From Fontibacter flavus (GTDB lineage Bacteria; Bacteroidota; Bacteroidia; Cytophagales; Cyclobacteriaceae): a DNA stretch of 64,000 bases. The stretch is from NCBI RefSeq assembly GCF_042432905.1, contig NZ_JBHLWI010000009.1, positions 1-64,000 of the forward strand, written 5' to 3'. The translations under genes were made by a program, and so were the position numbers. Below the pieces are notes generated by a model. That model had not been told where the DNA came from and searched no databases. It was given only the letters and a program-made list of their open reading frames with translations. Below, one piece after another: positions 35,517-45,376 of this stretch; position 1 is the stretch's first letter; every line of letters begins with the position of its first letter.

Positions 35517-36644
35517 TCATCCTTTTGTCAGACGGTATTTTTTTCCAGGAAGTGATTTTATAAGTCCTTCAAATTCAAAGTTTAATAACTTCATGGATAA
35601 AGTAGAAATAGAGGTAGAGGTTAGGAGTGAAAGTTGGTCAATTTCCAACTCATGGTGTTCCTGGAAGAGCTTGAGGATTTTCTGATCTTCCTCGTCGTAC
35701 TGGGAGAAATCCAAAGTGCTGATTTTATTTTTGATTTCTATCAGGTTGTCTTTTGACCAAGAAAGTGCCTCTTCAAGATCCTTAGGTCCTGTATATATAG
35801 AGGCCTTCATAGTCCTAATAAGGTGATTACACCCTTCACTGTAAGTAGCCTGAAGGTTTCCCGGAACGGCCAAAACTTCTCGATTGTAACTGTAGGCAAT
35901 TTCAGCCGTAATCAAGGCACCTCCTTTTTTAGCGGCTTCTACCACAATTAAGGCGTCTGATAATCCAGCGATGATGCGGTTTCTTTGAGGGAAATTACTG
36001 GGATGCATGACCGTACCAGGAGGATATTCACTGATAAGCCCTCCTGTTTCCAGCATGGCGTTGGCGGTGCTTTTGTGTGCTGAAGGATAAATTTGATCTA
36101 CAGATGAGCCAAGGACTCCCAAAGTTGGAATCTTATTTTGCAGCGCAGCTCTATGGGATTCAATATCCACTCCATAAGCAAGACCACTGATAACGGTTGG
36201 CTGATAGGGGCTTAGGTCATCAATGATCTTTTTGGTAATGCTTTTGCCATATTCTGTGGCATTTCTGGTGCCCACGATCCCAATGGATCTACTGGGATTC
36301 AGGTTCACATTTCCTTTTGTAAAAAGTACCATAGGGCAATCATCTAGGGATTTCAACCTTGTAGGAAATGCAGGATTTGAAAAGGTGATGATATTGATGC
36401 CCTTTTTGTGGCATGAGGAAATGATTTCCTCTGCTTCTTTCAAATAATTGTCCCTTAGCTTTCTAAGCTCCAAAAGTTTATGGCTGATTCTTGGAATCTT
36501 GGCGGCTTTGCCGGCAGGCATTTCAAAAAAACTTTGGGCAGAGCCTGTATATGCCAATATATTTCTATAGACCGTAGGGCCTATTTTTGGAATTCTGTGC
36601 AGTGCTAATTGGTAGAGTAATTCATCTTTCTGCTGGGTCAACAT
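35517..36644 (-). CDS. dprA: DNA-processing protein DprA/Smf
   Basis: 375 residues. DprA loads RecA on incoming single-stranded DNA during transformation. The Rossmann-like core is present (SIGIVGTRNATEYGK, VISGLAYGVDIESHRAAL, FPQRNRIIAGLSDALIVVEA, KKGGALITAEIA), followed by a C-terminal winged helix (QYDEEDQKILKLFQEHHELE). The ATG at 36644 lies inside the preceding MerR-type gene (23-base overlap), so the two are coupled. Confidence 0.94.
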   Translation of the reverse strand: MLTQQKDELLYQLALHRIPKIGPTVYRNILAYTGSAQSFFEMPAGKAAKIPRISHKLLELRKLRDNYLKEAEEIISSCHKKGINIITFSNPAFPTRLKSLDDCPMVLFTKGNVNLNPSRSIGIVGTRNATEYGKSITKKIIDDLSPYQPTVISGLAYGVDIESHRAALQNKIPTLGVLGSSVDQIYPSAHKSTANAMLETGGLISEYPPGTVMHPSNFPQRNRIIAGLSDALIVVEAAKKGGALITAEIAYSYNREVLAVPGNLQATYSEGCNHLIRTMKASIYTGPKDLEEALSWSKDNLIEIKNKISTLDFSQYDEEDQKILKLFQEHHELEIDQLSLLTSTSISTLSMKLLNFEFEGLIKSLPGKKYRLTKG

Positions 36645-36978
36645 GTATGCTATCTCTTATTTCTATTAAAAAACGTTTGATCTGATGGAGCCTGTCCACC
36701 AAACTGGCTTTGTCAAAAACTTTTTCCTGGTCTTTCTTGATGACTTCCTGTGCTCCCTGAAGGGTATAACCTTTCACCTTGACCAGTTGATATATAAATC
36801 TGATTTTTTCAATATCGTCTTTAGTGAACCGTCTATTGCCTTTTTTGTCTTTTTTGGGTTTGATAATATCAAATTCACCCTCCCAATACCTGATCAGTGA
36901 AGGAGCTACTTTAAAAATACTGGCTACTTCTCCAATAGAGTAATATTTCTTTTCGATTTCTTTTTCTTTGTAGGGCAC
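36622..36978 (-). CDS. MerR family transcriptional regulator
   Basis: 118 residues starting at a GTG (36978), as no ATG fits. The MerR helix-turn-helix KYYSIGEVASIFKVAPSLIR is followed by the wing (KKGNRRFTKDDIEKI) and a coiled helix. There is no cysteine-rich effector domain. It resembles the short MerR-like proteins coded before DprA in Bacteroidota. It overlaps dprA by 23 bases. Its target and effector are unknown. Confidence 0.87.
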   Translation of the reverse strand: MPYKEKEIEKKYYSIGEVASIFKVAPSLIRYWEGEFDIIKPKKDKKGNRRFTKDDIEKIRFIYQLVKVKGYTLQGAQEVIKKDQEKVFDKASLVDRLHQIKRFLIEIRDSIHVDPAER

Positions 36979-37242
36979 GGCTTATCAAGATTTGGTCCAA
37001 GAATGATTTGAACCTGTTAACAAAACGAATTCAACAACCAATTTAATATTTATCAATCAAAATTACTTCCATACTTTTTCGAAATAAACTCTTTTTTATC
37101 TCAGTTAGGTTATTTTGTTGATAGTCAGTTGAATATTTTCATGATTTAAATATGTTTGATCAAACCTACTTGGAGGACTTTCTTCACTTTTTTCTAAGAC
37201 GTTAAAATAATATCGCTACCAACATTGAATACTTAGGCTTTT

Positions 37243-37587
37243 CTACTCTTGTTTAGTTTCAAAAATCTTATCCATAATCTTCCATTTTTCATCAGGCTTA
37301 CAGCCAGGTAAGGCTTGTTGGTATTTCCACATCAAGATCTCCCATTCCTGCACCTTGGAATTGCTTTCATCCATTTCCCTCTTTCTTTCGAAAGAAAACG
37401 CTTCATTCACTTCCATCATCATAAATAAGCGGTTCTCCCATCGGTATATTTCCATATTCACTATTCCGGAATCCTGGATACTTTGAAGGACCTCAGGCCA
37501 AACCTGTTGGTGATGTTTTTCATAAGCCAAAATCAAATCCGGGTCATTTTTAAGATCTAGAGTCAGACAGAATCTTCTAATTTGCAT
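37243..37587 (-). CDS. L-rhamnose mutarotase family protein
   Basis: 114 residues from the ATG at 37587; an upstream TTG gives 14 extra residues but is unlikely. The dimeric ferredoxin-like fold of the RhaM/FucU-like (DUF718) family is recognised from FCLTLDLKNDPDLILAYEKH, VWPEVLQSIQDSGI and YRWENRLFMMMEV. It would interconvert alpha and beta anomers of L-rhamnose or L-fucose. No other deoxyhexose gene is near, so it is isolated. It is divergent from the large T9SS protein. Confidence 0.85.
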   Translation of the reverse strand: MQIRRFCLTLDLKNDPDLILAYEKHHQQVWPEVLQSIQDSGIVNMEIYRWENRLFMMMEVNEAFSFERKREMDESNSKVQEWEILMWKYQQALPGCKPDEKWKIMDKIFETKQE

Positions 37588-37671
37588 AGTCGGGTATTCT
37601 TTTAAGTAAAATTGGAAAACATTTTTCAAAATAGCTTTTTATATTGAAGGATAAATTCTTTTCAAAATTCT

Positions 37672-40600
37672 ATGTGGCGATTTAAATATCGGCTTTGTAT
37701 CATGATCATCTTACTTTGGAGTTTGCCCATGGCACAAAGCTATGGGCAATTATCCACTGTGGGAAAAGAATTTTGGTTTGGGTTTATGGAGAATAACCGG
37801 GTGCAGACCAATAATCCCTTGAATTCAGCATTGGATGTCGGTATTGTGTTGATTACCGCTGCTGAGGCTACTTCAGGAGTCTTGGAATACAACGGTAAAT
37901 CAATTGAATTTTTTTTAGCAGAAGGAGAACAGTTTTTATACAAATTTGAGGATTTTGATATCCTACATCGGACCACTGGTACAGTGGAAAGAAAGGGGGT
38001 CTATATACTTACAACAGGGAATGTTTCTGTATATGCGTTCAATGAAAGGTCAAGATCAGCTGATGGTACTGTAGTACTTCCCATTTCCTCATTGGGAAAG
38101 GAATATTATGTCGTATCTCACTTTGAAACGATGACAGCCAATACTGGTCTTGATTACAACCCCAATATCAATGATGAGAGTTTGTTTTTGATAGTAGCAG
38201 TGGAGGACAATACCAGGATTCAGGTTACACCGGCGGTATTTACTTTAAGTGGGAATGCGGCCAATACACCTTTTGTGATTAACCTCAATGCAGGGGAGTC
38301 ATATCAGGTAAAAGCAAAAGCTGATCTGACAGGAAGTCAGGTACGGGTAATCGGTGATAATGTCGAAGATTGTAAAAACATTGCCGTTTTTGGAGGGAAT
38401 AAGTGGACCAGTGTTGGAAATTGCGGGGGAGCCAATGACCATTTGTTTCAGCAGATGTATCCCGTTTCAACTTGGGGGACTGATTACCTGCATATCTCAT
38501 TTTTAGGAAGATCATCTGGTGAATTGGTCAAAGTACTGGCCGCATCAGATAATACCAAAGTGACCCTAGATGGTGCAACCGTTGGGGAGCTAAATTCCGG
38601 TCAATTTCTCACCCTGGACTTAAAGGCGGATCAAGTAGCCAGTATTCAAACAGATAAGCCATCATTGGTGACAGCCTTGGCCAAGAGCCAGGAATGTAAT
38701 GATCCCAATGCACCATTTTATGGGATTGGCGACCCTTTTATGCTGAGCTATAGTCCGAATCAGCAATTATTGAAATCAGTCACTTTCAATGCCCTTCAGT
38801 TGCCTGTAGTGACTAACCATTATGTCAATATTATCGCCAAAACAGCATTTGTTGGCCAAACTAGATTGGATGGTCAGAATATAGGTGGCCAGTTTACTCC
38901 ATTTCCCCAGAATTCTGAATTTTCATACGCAAGGATCCCTATCAGTCAAGGAGTCCATCGCCTTCAAAACCCCGAGGGTTTTATTGCTTATGTTTATGGT
39001 TTCGGTTTTGTAGAGTCTTATGGATATGCTGTTGGGGCGAGTCTTTTGAACTTGAATTTTGAAGTAGAACCTGAGTATTCTTTTGAGGTAGTAGGAGAAA
39101 AAGTTGCTTGTCTTAATTATGATGGGCTCTGGGAGATTTTTCCCGAAAATGAAGCATTTACCTATTTTTTATGGGATTTTGGGGATGGTTCAGAAATCCA
39201 AGAAGGAAAGGCAGTCAATCATACCTATAAAGAAAAAGGAGAGTTTGAAGTAAAAGTAATCGCCTCCATCAGTCAGAACAGTTGTGACCAACAAGAGGAA
39301 GTAACTTTTAAGGTTGAGGTGAAAGATGTGGAAGGAGAGATTAAAGGTGTTGTATCCGTATGTCCTGACATTGAAGAAATAACCTATGGTTTTAGAAGTT
39401 CTGGAGATTTTTCAAAGGTAGAATGGACTGTTTCAGGTGGTGAAATCATAGAGTCCAATGATGAGGAATCTTGGGTAGTGGTAAAATGGGGAGAAAGTAA
39501 TCCAGATGCCTTTGTAGCTGCGGTCCCCTATACAGCAGAAGGTTGCCCATTAGAGGAAATCAGGCTTAATGTTCGGATAAATGAAGTGATTGAATCAGAA
39601 ATACCCATTGGTATTCAGAATGTTTGTTTTGACCCCTTGGAAGTATTTGAATATTCGGTACCTAATCGTGTCAATGGGAGGTTTTATGAATGGTTCATAG
39701 AAGGGGGAGAGATTACAGAAGATGACGGATCCGGAAAAGTTCTCGTGATCTGGCCGAATCCTGGTTCAACAGGTAGTATCTGGTTCAGAGAATTCAGTGT
39801 CTTGGATGAACTTTGTGAGGGAGAATCACCCAAACTCGCTATTACCATCAACAACTTATTTGAAATCAGTGACTTCACGATCAATGATGTGGGTTGTTTT
39901 GGAGATCAATCAGGCAACATCATTTTAAACGTTACAGGTGGAGTAGCTCCTTATACATTTCTTTGGGAACATAATCCTAACTTGAATGAAGCTTCTGCCA
40001 TGAATTTACCTGCAGAAATATATGCTGTTGAAGTAAAAGATAGCTTTGGCTGTAAAATCAAGCTTGAAGGTTTGGAAGTGAAACAACCCGAACTCTTGGA
40101 AGTACTTCAGGTCGAGACCGGCGCTACAAGTTGTTTCGGCAAGGATGATGGTGAGGTATTGATTCAGTTAAAAGGAGGAGTTGGGCCTTATTCCATTGAT
40201 TATCCGAATGCAATGATTATTGGAGATCAGATCTCGCTATTTGGACTTTTTGGTCAAATCTATAATCTTGAAATAAAAGATGCCAATGAATGTGCGGTTC
40301 CTGTAACATTCACTATTGATTCTCCAGCACCCTTAGATGTGGAGGTCAGGATTAATAAGCCAAGCTGTCCAGGTAAGGATAATGGTGAGTTAATCGCAGT
40401 CATGGACGGCACATATGCTCCGTATTTTTATCAATGGGATTATAACAGCTCAAATGAGCCCCTCCTTACTGAAGTGCCAAGGGGTAGTTATCAAGTAAAT
40501 GTGACTGATAGTAGAGGATGTGTATCTATAGGTACAGGTCAGATGGTCGAAGAGGCACCGAAAGTAAGAATGCCCACAGGATTTAGGAATCAGGAAGGGT

Positions 40601-40818
40601 TATATAGAGGGGTTTCAAATTGTGATTTTGAATTCACACTTTCGGTTTTCAATAGATGGGGTGAATTGGTTTATTCGGGAACAGAAGGTTGGGATGGAAT
40701 GGTAAGCGGTAAAGAAGCACCCATGGGCACTTATTCTTATTTGATTCAATATCACTATAGTCTAAATGGTGTCATGACATCAGAAGAGAGGAGAGGAGTA
40801 TTTACATTGGTAAGATAA
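37672..40818 (+). CDS. Large secreted IgGFc-binding / PKD / SprB-repeat protein, T9SS cargo (copy 1)
   Basis: 1048 residues with signal peptide (IILLWSLPMAQSYGQ). Residues about 25-470 are an IgGFc-binding N-terminal domain (FWFGFMENNRVQT, CKNIAVFGGNKWTSVGN). A PKD domain follows (FLWDFGDGSEIQEGKAVNHT), then beta domains, then three SprB-like repeats (GCFGDQSGNI, SCFGKDDGEV, SCPGKDNGEL; about 740-960). The end is a gliding-type (type B) C-terminal domain (FNRWGELVYSGTEGWDG, then PMGTYSYLI), which points to T9SS export and surface attachment. It is probably an adhesin. The next gene is a paralogue of exactly the same length. Confidence 0.88.
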   Translation: MWRFKYRLCIMIILLWSLPMAQSYGQLSTVGKEFWFGFMENNRVQTNNPLNSALDVGIVLITAAEATSGVLEYNGKSIEFFLAEGEQFLYKFEDFDILHRTTGTVERKGVYILTTGNVSVYAFNERSRSADGTVVLPISSLGKEYYVVSHFETMTANTGLDYNPNINDESLFLIVAVEDNTRIQVTPAVFTLSGNAANTPFVINLNAGESYQVKAKADLTGSQVRVIGDNVEDCKNIAVFGGNKWTSVGNCGGANDHLFQQMYPVSTWGTDYLHISFLGRSSGELVKVLAASDNTKVTLDGATVGELNSGQFLTLDLKADQVASIQTDKPSLVTALAKSQECNDPNAPFYGIGDPFMLSYSPNQQLLKSVTFNALQLPVVTNHYVNIIAKTAFVGQTRLDGQNIGGQFTPFPQNSEFSYARIPISQGVHRLQNPEGFIAYVYGFGFVESYGYAVGASLLNLNFEVEPEYSFEVVGEKVACLNYDGLWEIFPENEAFTYFLWDFGDGSEIQEGKAVNHTYKEKGEFEVKVIASISQNSCDQQEEVTFKVEVKDVEGEIKGVVSVCPDIEEITYGFRSSGDFSKVEWTVSGGEIIESNDEESWVVVKWGESNPDAFVAAVPYTAEGCPLEEIRLNVRINEVIESEIPIGIQNVCFDPLEVFEYSVPNRVNGRFYEWFIEGGEITEDDGSGKVLVIWPNPGSTGSIWFREFSVLDELCEGESPKLAITINNLFEISDFTINDVGCFGDQSGNIILNVTGGVAPYTFLWEHNPNLNEASAMNLPAEIYAVEVKDSFGCKIKLEGLEVKQPELLEVLQVETGATSCFGKDDGEVLIQLKGGVGPYSIDYPNAMIIGDQISLFGLFGQIYNLEIKDANECAVPVTFTIDSPAPLDVEVRINKPSCPGKDNGELIAVMDGTYAPYFYQWDYNSSNEPLLTEVPRGSYQVNVTDSRGCVSIGTGQMVEEAPKVRMPTGFRNQEGLYRGVSNCDFEFTLSVFNRWGELVYSGTEGWDGMVSGKEAPMGTYSYLIQYHYSLNGVMTSEERRGVFTLVR

Positions 40819-40939
40819 GAAGCAAACCTTCTGTATGAAAATATGCTTATTGTTGTAATACCTTATGAAGTAATGGGAATCTATTTGGAAATAGTTCATA
40901 AATATTTGATAAATTCACTTTGTTGGATAGCGTAAAGTC

Positions 40940-43900
40940 ATGCATTCTTGGGGAGTCAAACTTGTTTTTATAAATCTGTTGCTTTTGGGTCTAATGATTT
41001 CCCAAAATGCACAGGCCCAGTTGACTACCATAGGAAGAGAGTTTTATGTGGGTTTTATGGAAAACTACCGCATCATTCCAAACAGAATTGATCAGGCTAC
41101 CATCATTATTTCAGCTGAGGAAGACGCCTCTGGGGTTATTCAGTATGTCAACAATACCATTAGTTTTTCTATCCGAGCAGGCGAGCAATATGTCTACGAA
41201 TTCCCAAAAGATGGCTTAGATATTATTCATAGAACCTCTAGGCAAGTTGAAAATAAAGGAGTGTACATTATTTCCAATGGAAACATTTCCGTACATGCTT
41301 TCAATTTTAGGGAGCGGAGTGCTGATGGGACTGTAGTTCTGCCCTTATCTTCTTTGGGTAAGGATTACTGGGTCACGGCCCATCATGAGAATTTTGCGCC
41401 AGGAGTCAACTCAGGTTCAAATATGAATTTTGAAAGTACGCTTTTGATTGTGGCTGTTGAAGACGATACAAGTATTGAGATTACACTATCTGCCCAAAGT
41501 GTTGAGCCTATTCCAGTGCCACCTGGAGCTATATTAACAATTACTTTGAAAAAAGGTGAGAGCTATCAGGTCAAGGCGGTTGGTGACCTAACCGGTACCC
41601 GTGTGCGGGTCATTGGGTCTGAGGAAGGGGATTGTAAAAATGTGGCTGTTTTTGGTGGTAATAAGATGACCTCAATCGGCCAGGGATGTGAAGATGCTTC
41701 CACTGGAGACCATTTGTTTCAACAGATTTACCCTACTTTTTCCTGGGGTAAGGAATATATACATGTGCCATTAGCCGGCAGGACTTCAGGTGAAATGGTT
41801 AAAGTACTGGCATCTGAGAATAATACAAGAGTATTTGTGAATGGTCAGCAGAGAGCGGTGTTGAATGCTGGGAAATTTACGACGCTTTTATTTGATAAAG
41901 ATGAGTTGGCCAATATTACATCTGACAAACCCATTGCGGTGACAGTTTTTGCGAAAAGCTATAAATGCAATGATCAAATGGATCTAGATGCGATTTATGG
42001 AGATCCAACAATGATTACCTTAAGCCCAACCCCACAATTGATCAAAAAAACGGTTTTCTCCTCTGTGAAGGTAGTTGGGATTGTGGAACACTTTGTCAAT
42101 ATCATTGCAAAGACTGCTTCAGCAGAGCAGACTCTGCTAGATGGTATTTCTGTAGGGAATCAATTTATACCTGTTCCGGGTAATCCTGAATTTTCCTATG
42201 CCCGTGTAAAAGTGAGTGAAGGAAGTCATACCTTGAGCAATCCGGATGGTATAATTGGTTATGCGTATGGTTCTGGGTTTATTGAATCTTATGGGTACTC
42301 AGCTGGTGCCAGCTTGAACAACCTGAATTTTGAAACGGAGGTAAAATACGATTTTGAGGTGACTGGAGATAAAGTGGCCTGTCTGGCAGAGACCGGTGCT
42401 TGGACAGTGCTACCTAGAAATCCCAAATTTGTGAATTTTGAATGGACATTTGGGGATGGCTCCGAAATGAAAGAAGGAAAAACTGTAGAGCATTTATTTG
42501 AAAAGCCCGGGACCTATCAGGTCAAGATAGTGGCCTTGACAGGAGACAGGGCCTGTGATGAAATTGAAGAATCCTATTTTGAAGTTGTAGTGGTCGAAAG
42601 TAAGGGCATTCTAAATGGCCCTGTAAATGTTTGTCCGGATATTGATGAAGCCACCTATTTTTATGAAAATGTGCAGCATACAGACAAGGTACTTTGGGAT
42701 ATTATTGGAGGAGAGATACTTAGTTCAGATGACTATTCGGTGAAAGTAAAATGGGGTAATTTCAATCCTGAGGCAAAAATTTTGGCCATACCTGTTACTG
42801 AGAATGGCTGTTTAGGTGATACACTTGAATTGAAAGTACTGATAAATGAGGCCATAGAGCCTAAGGAGCCGATGGGACAAAGTAAGATTTGCTTTGAGGA
42901 AGGGACTACCTATTCCTATCAGGTCGGAGATATGATTCCCAATAGGGCATATGAATGGTTTGTCGAAGGAGGGACCATTTTGACAGATAAGTATGCCGAT
43001 CAGGTAGAAGTACAATGGGGAGGCATAGGTACCGCAGGTGAAATTTGGTATGAAGAATATAGTTTGATCAATTCATCCTGTGGAGGCCCATCCAAGCGCC
43101 TGAAAATCGAAATTAATCCTCCCTTGGCTTTAACCGTTACATCACTGTCAGAATTTATTTGTGCAGGAAGTCAGGATGGACAAATTGAGTTATCAGTAAG
43201 TGGAGGAAGCGGGGTGTATATTTATCAATGGTCCCACGATGAAACGCTCAATAGCAATAGGGCTACAGATCTATCCGCTGGAAAATATCATGTAAGGGTA
43301 CTAGATTCTGGTGGTTGTGAAATTTATTTGGATGAGTTGGAGATTCGGGAAGCCAGTCCCATGATCCTATCAGGTGAGGTGGAGGTAAAAGATGCATTTT
43401 GTTTTGGTGCCGCAGATGGACAGGCAATCTTTACAGTTGCAGGAGGAGTAGCGCCATATGGAATCAATTGGCAAGATGCAGTTATATTAGATTCTCAAAT
43501 TCAGTTATTTGGATTAAAAAAAGGAGAATATACTTTAAGTATTGTGGATGCAGTAAATTGTGTGTTTACAGTTGAATTTACTGTAGGGGAGCCTGAGGAA
43601 TTGACGGTGGAATTTTTTAGTGAAAGTATAGCCTGTCCCGGACAAGATACAGGTAATCTTTTGGTTGTTCCTTCAGGGGGCTTGGGCCCATACATCTATA
43701 GATGGGAAATTGATGGGAACACGTCCAATCAATTAAGTAATATTGGAGCTGGAGATTATACAGTTTCGGTTACTGATGCCAATAATTGTTCCAAGACTTT
43801 CACAGGAAAAATGGAAGAAGGGATACCCCAATTAAGAATGCCAACTGGTTTTAGACCTGATGAAGGCATTTACCAAGGCGTCAGTAATTGTCCGGTAAGT

Positions 43901-44086
43901 TTTAGGCTATTCATCTACAATAAATGGGGACAATTGATTTATGCAGGAACCCAAGGATGGGATGGAAAAATTGAAGGAAAAGATGCTCCCTTAGGTTCAT
44001 ACACCTATATGGTAGAATATTCTTACATACTGGAGGAAACTGTGGTGAATAAACAACAAACCGGATTTTTTGCTTTGATCCGTTAG
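40940..44086 (+). CDS. Large secreted IgGFc-binding / PKD / SprB-repeat protein, T9SS cargo (copy 2)
   Basis: 1048 residues, a clear paralogue of the preceding gene with the same domain order. There is an N-terminal signal segment (INLLLLGLMISQNAQAQ), IgGFc-binding domain (FYVGFMENYRIIP, CKNVAVFGGNKMTSIGQ) and PKD (FEWTFGDGSEMKEGKTVEH). Three SprB-like repeats follow (FICAGSQDGQI, AFCFGAADGQA, IACPGQDTGNL) and a type B end (YNKWGQLIYAGTQGWDGKI). The two copies are separated by 121 bases with no gene between, so a tandem duplication followed by divergence is the simplest origin. It is predicted to be at the cell surface, and the ligand is unknown. Confidence 0.88.
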   Translation: MHSWGVKLVFINLLLLGLMISQNAQAQLTTIGREFYVGFMENYRIIPNRIDQATIIISAEEDASGVIQYVNNTISFSIRAGEQYVYEFPKDGLDIIHRTSRQVENKGVYIISNGNISVHAFNFRERSADGTVVLPLSSLGKDYWVTAHHENFAPGVNSGSNMNFESTLLIVAVEDDTSIEITLSAQSVEPIPVPPGAILTITLKKGESYQVKAVGDLTGTRVRVIGSEEGDCKNVAVFGGNKMTSIGQGCEDASTGDHLFQQIYPTFSWGKEYIHVPLAGRTSGEMVKVLASENNTRVFVNGQQRAVLNAGKFTTLLFDKDELANITSDKPIAVTVFAKSYKCNDQMDLDAIYGDPTMITLSPTPQLIKKTVFSSVKVVGIVEHFVNIIAKTASAEQTLLDGISVGNQFIPVPGNPEFSYARVKVSEGSHTLSNPDGIIGYAYGSGFIESYGYSAGASLNNLNFETEVKYDFEVTGDKVACLAETGAWTVLPRNPKFVNFEWTFGDGSEMKEGKTVEHLFEKPGTYQVKIVALTGDRACDEIEESYFEVVVVESKGILNGPVNVCPDIDEATYFYENVQHTDKVLWDIIGGEILSSDDYSVKVKWGNFNPEAKILAIPVTENGCLGDTLELKVLINEAIEPKEPMGQSKICFEEGTTYSYQVGDMIPNRAYEWFVEGGTILTDKYADQVEVQWGGIGTAGEIWYEEYSLINSSCGGPSKRLKIEINPPLALTVTSLSEFICAGSQDGQIELSVSGGSGVYIYQWSHDETLNSNRATDLSAGKYHVRVLDSGGCEIYLDELEIREASPMILSGEVEVKDAFCFGAADGQAIFTVAGGVAPYGINWQDAVILDSQIQLFGLKKGEYTLSIVDAVNCVFTVEFTVGEPEELTVEFFSESIACPGQDTGNLLVVPSGGLGPYIYRWEIDGNTSNQLSNIGAGDYTVSVTDANNCSKTFTGKMEEGIPQLRMPTGFRPDEGIYQGVSNCPVSFRLFIYNKWGQLIYAGTQGWDGKIEGKDAPLGSYTYMVEYSYILEETVVNKQQTGFFALIR

Positions 44087-44217
44087 CCTGCCTAATAGTC
44101 GATAAATGTTTGATATTTTGGAAATCAATATTCAGGAAACAATCAGGTTTTTATATACTTTGGAAGAATTGTGTAAAAGGATAGAAACACTTATTATTGT
44201 TACAAACTTTTGTCCAA

Positions 44218-45237
44218 ATGAATAATATTTTGATTACTGGGGGAGCAGGTTACATTGGTTCCCACACAGCTGTAGCACTTGTTGAAGCTGGATTTGAACC
44301 CATTATCATAGATAATTTCTCCAATTCTGATGTTTCAGTTTTAAAAGGCCTAAAAAATATATTAGGTCGAGAATTGACCTATTACGAGGGAGATTGTAAT
44401 GATAGGGCTTTGATGGAGAAAATTTTTTCCGAAAATGAAATTAAAGGTGTCATCCACTTTGCGGCTTTTAAAGCTGTAGGTGAAAGCACAAAGCTGCCTT
44501 TGAATTATTACTCCAACAACATTAATTCCCTATTGGTTTTGTTGGAAACCATGGAGAAATTCAAGGTTAAAGATTTGGTTTTTTCATCTTCCTGTACTGT
44601 TTATGGACAGCCTGATGAACTGCCTGTTTCAGAGTCCACACCAAGAAAGGAAGCAGAAAGTCCTTATGGTAACACCAAGAAGATTTGCGAAGATATTCTG
44701 AAGGATTACATCAAAAGCGGTGTAAATTCCAGAATTATATCATTGCGTTATTTCAATCCGGTAGGGGCACATCCAAGCGGAGAGATAGGGGAGTTGCCTT
44801 TGGGAATCCCTAATAACCTTGTTCCTTTTATCACCCAAACCGGGGCAGGATTACGGGAAAAACTTACAGTCTTTGGAGATGATTATAATACCCCTGATGG
44901 TAGCTGTGTGCGTGATTATATTCATGTGATGGATTTGGCAGATGCCCACGTGAAGGCCTTGAAATACCTGTTTCAGCAGCAGGATAACTTTTATGACCTG
45001 TTCAATGTGGGTACAGGAAATGGCAATACTGTTTTGGAGGTCATCAAAACCTTTGAAAAAGTAAGTCAGAAGCCATTGAACTATCAAATAGGTCCAAGAC
45101 GTTCGGGCGACATAGAGAAGGTCTGGGCCAATACAGATAAGATAAATTCAGTACTTGGATGGAAGGCTAAATATAGTCTGGAAGATTCCCTTAGAGATTC
45201 CTGGCACTGGCAGCAGAAGTTGGTGGAGAAGAGCTAA
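44218..45237 (+). CDS. galE: UDP-glucose 4-epimerase
   Basis: 339 residues from the ATG at 44218 (an in-frame TTG at 44197 is rejected). NAD-binding NILITGGAGYIGSHTAVAL starts at once. The catalytic Ser-Tyr-Lys set is present (FSSSCTVYGQ, then SPYGNTKKICEDIL) and NPVGAHPSG confirms the extended SDR epimerase family. It interconverts UDP-glucose and UDP-galactose for glycan synthesis or galactose use. The role in the nearby glycan operon is possible but not shown. It ends in a bidirectional terminator. Confidence 0.94.
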   Translation: MNNILITGGAGYIGSHTAVALVEAGFEPIIIDNFSNSDVSVLKGLKNILGRELTYYEGDCNDRALMEKIFSENEIKGVIHFAAFKAVGESTKLPLNYYSNNINSLLVLLETMEKFKVKDLVFSSSCTVYGQPDELPVSESTPRKEAESPYGNTKKICEDILKDYIKSGVNSRIISLRYFNPVGAHPSGEIGELPLGIPNNLVPFITQTGAGLREKLTVFGDDYNTPDGSCVRDYIHVMDLADAHVKALKYLFQQQDNFYDLFNVGTGNGNTVLEVIKTFEKVSQKPLNYQIGPRRSGDIEKVWANTDKINSVLGWKAKYSLEDSLRDSWHWQQKLVEKS

Positions 45238-45326
45238 CCCAATTTCTCCTTTCATTTCTAGTTTTTCTTTTAGACTCAGTTATGAGTTGGAGTAAATATC
45301 CAATTTAAACATGACTAGACCGAAAT

Positions 45327-45363
45327 AAAAAAGCGTGATGGAAAGATCCACCACGCTTTTTTT
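45327..45363. terminator. Bidirectional terminator between galE and the transketolase genes
   Basis: AAAAAAGCGTG (45327-45337) pairs with CACGCTTTTTT (45352-45362), with A and T tracts on either side. It serves galE on the plus strand and the transketolase pair on the minus strand. Confidence 0.88.
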
Positions 45364-45376
45364 ATGATAATGTATT

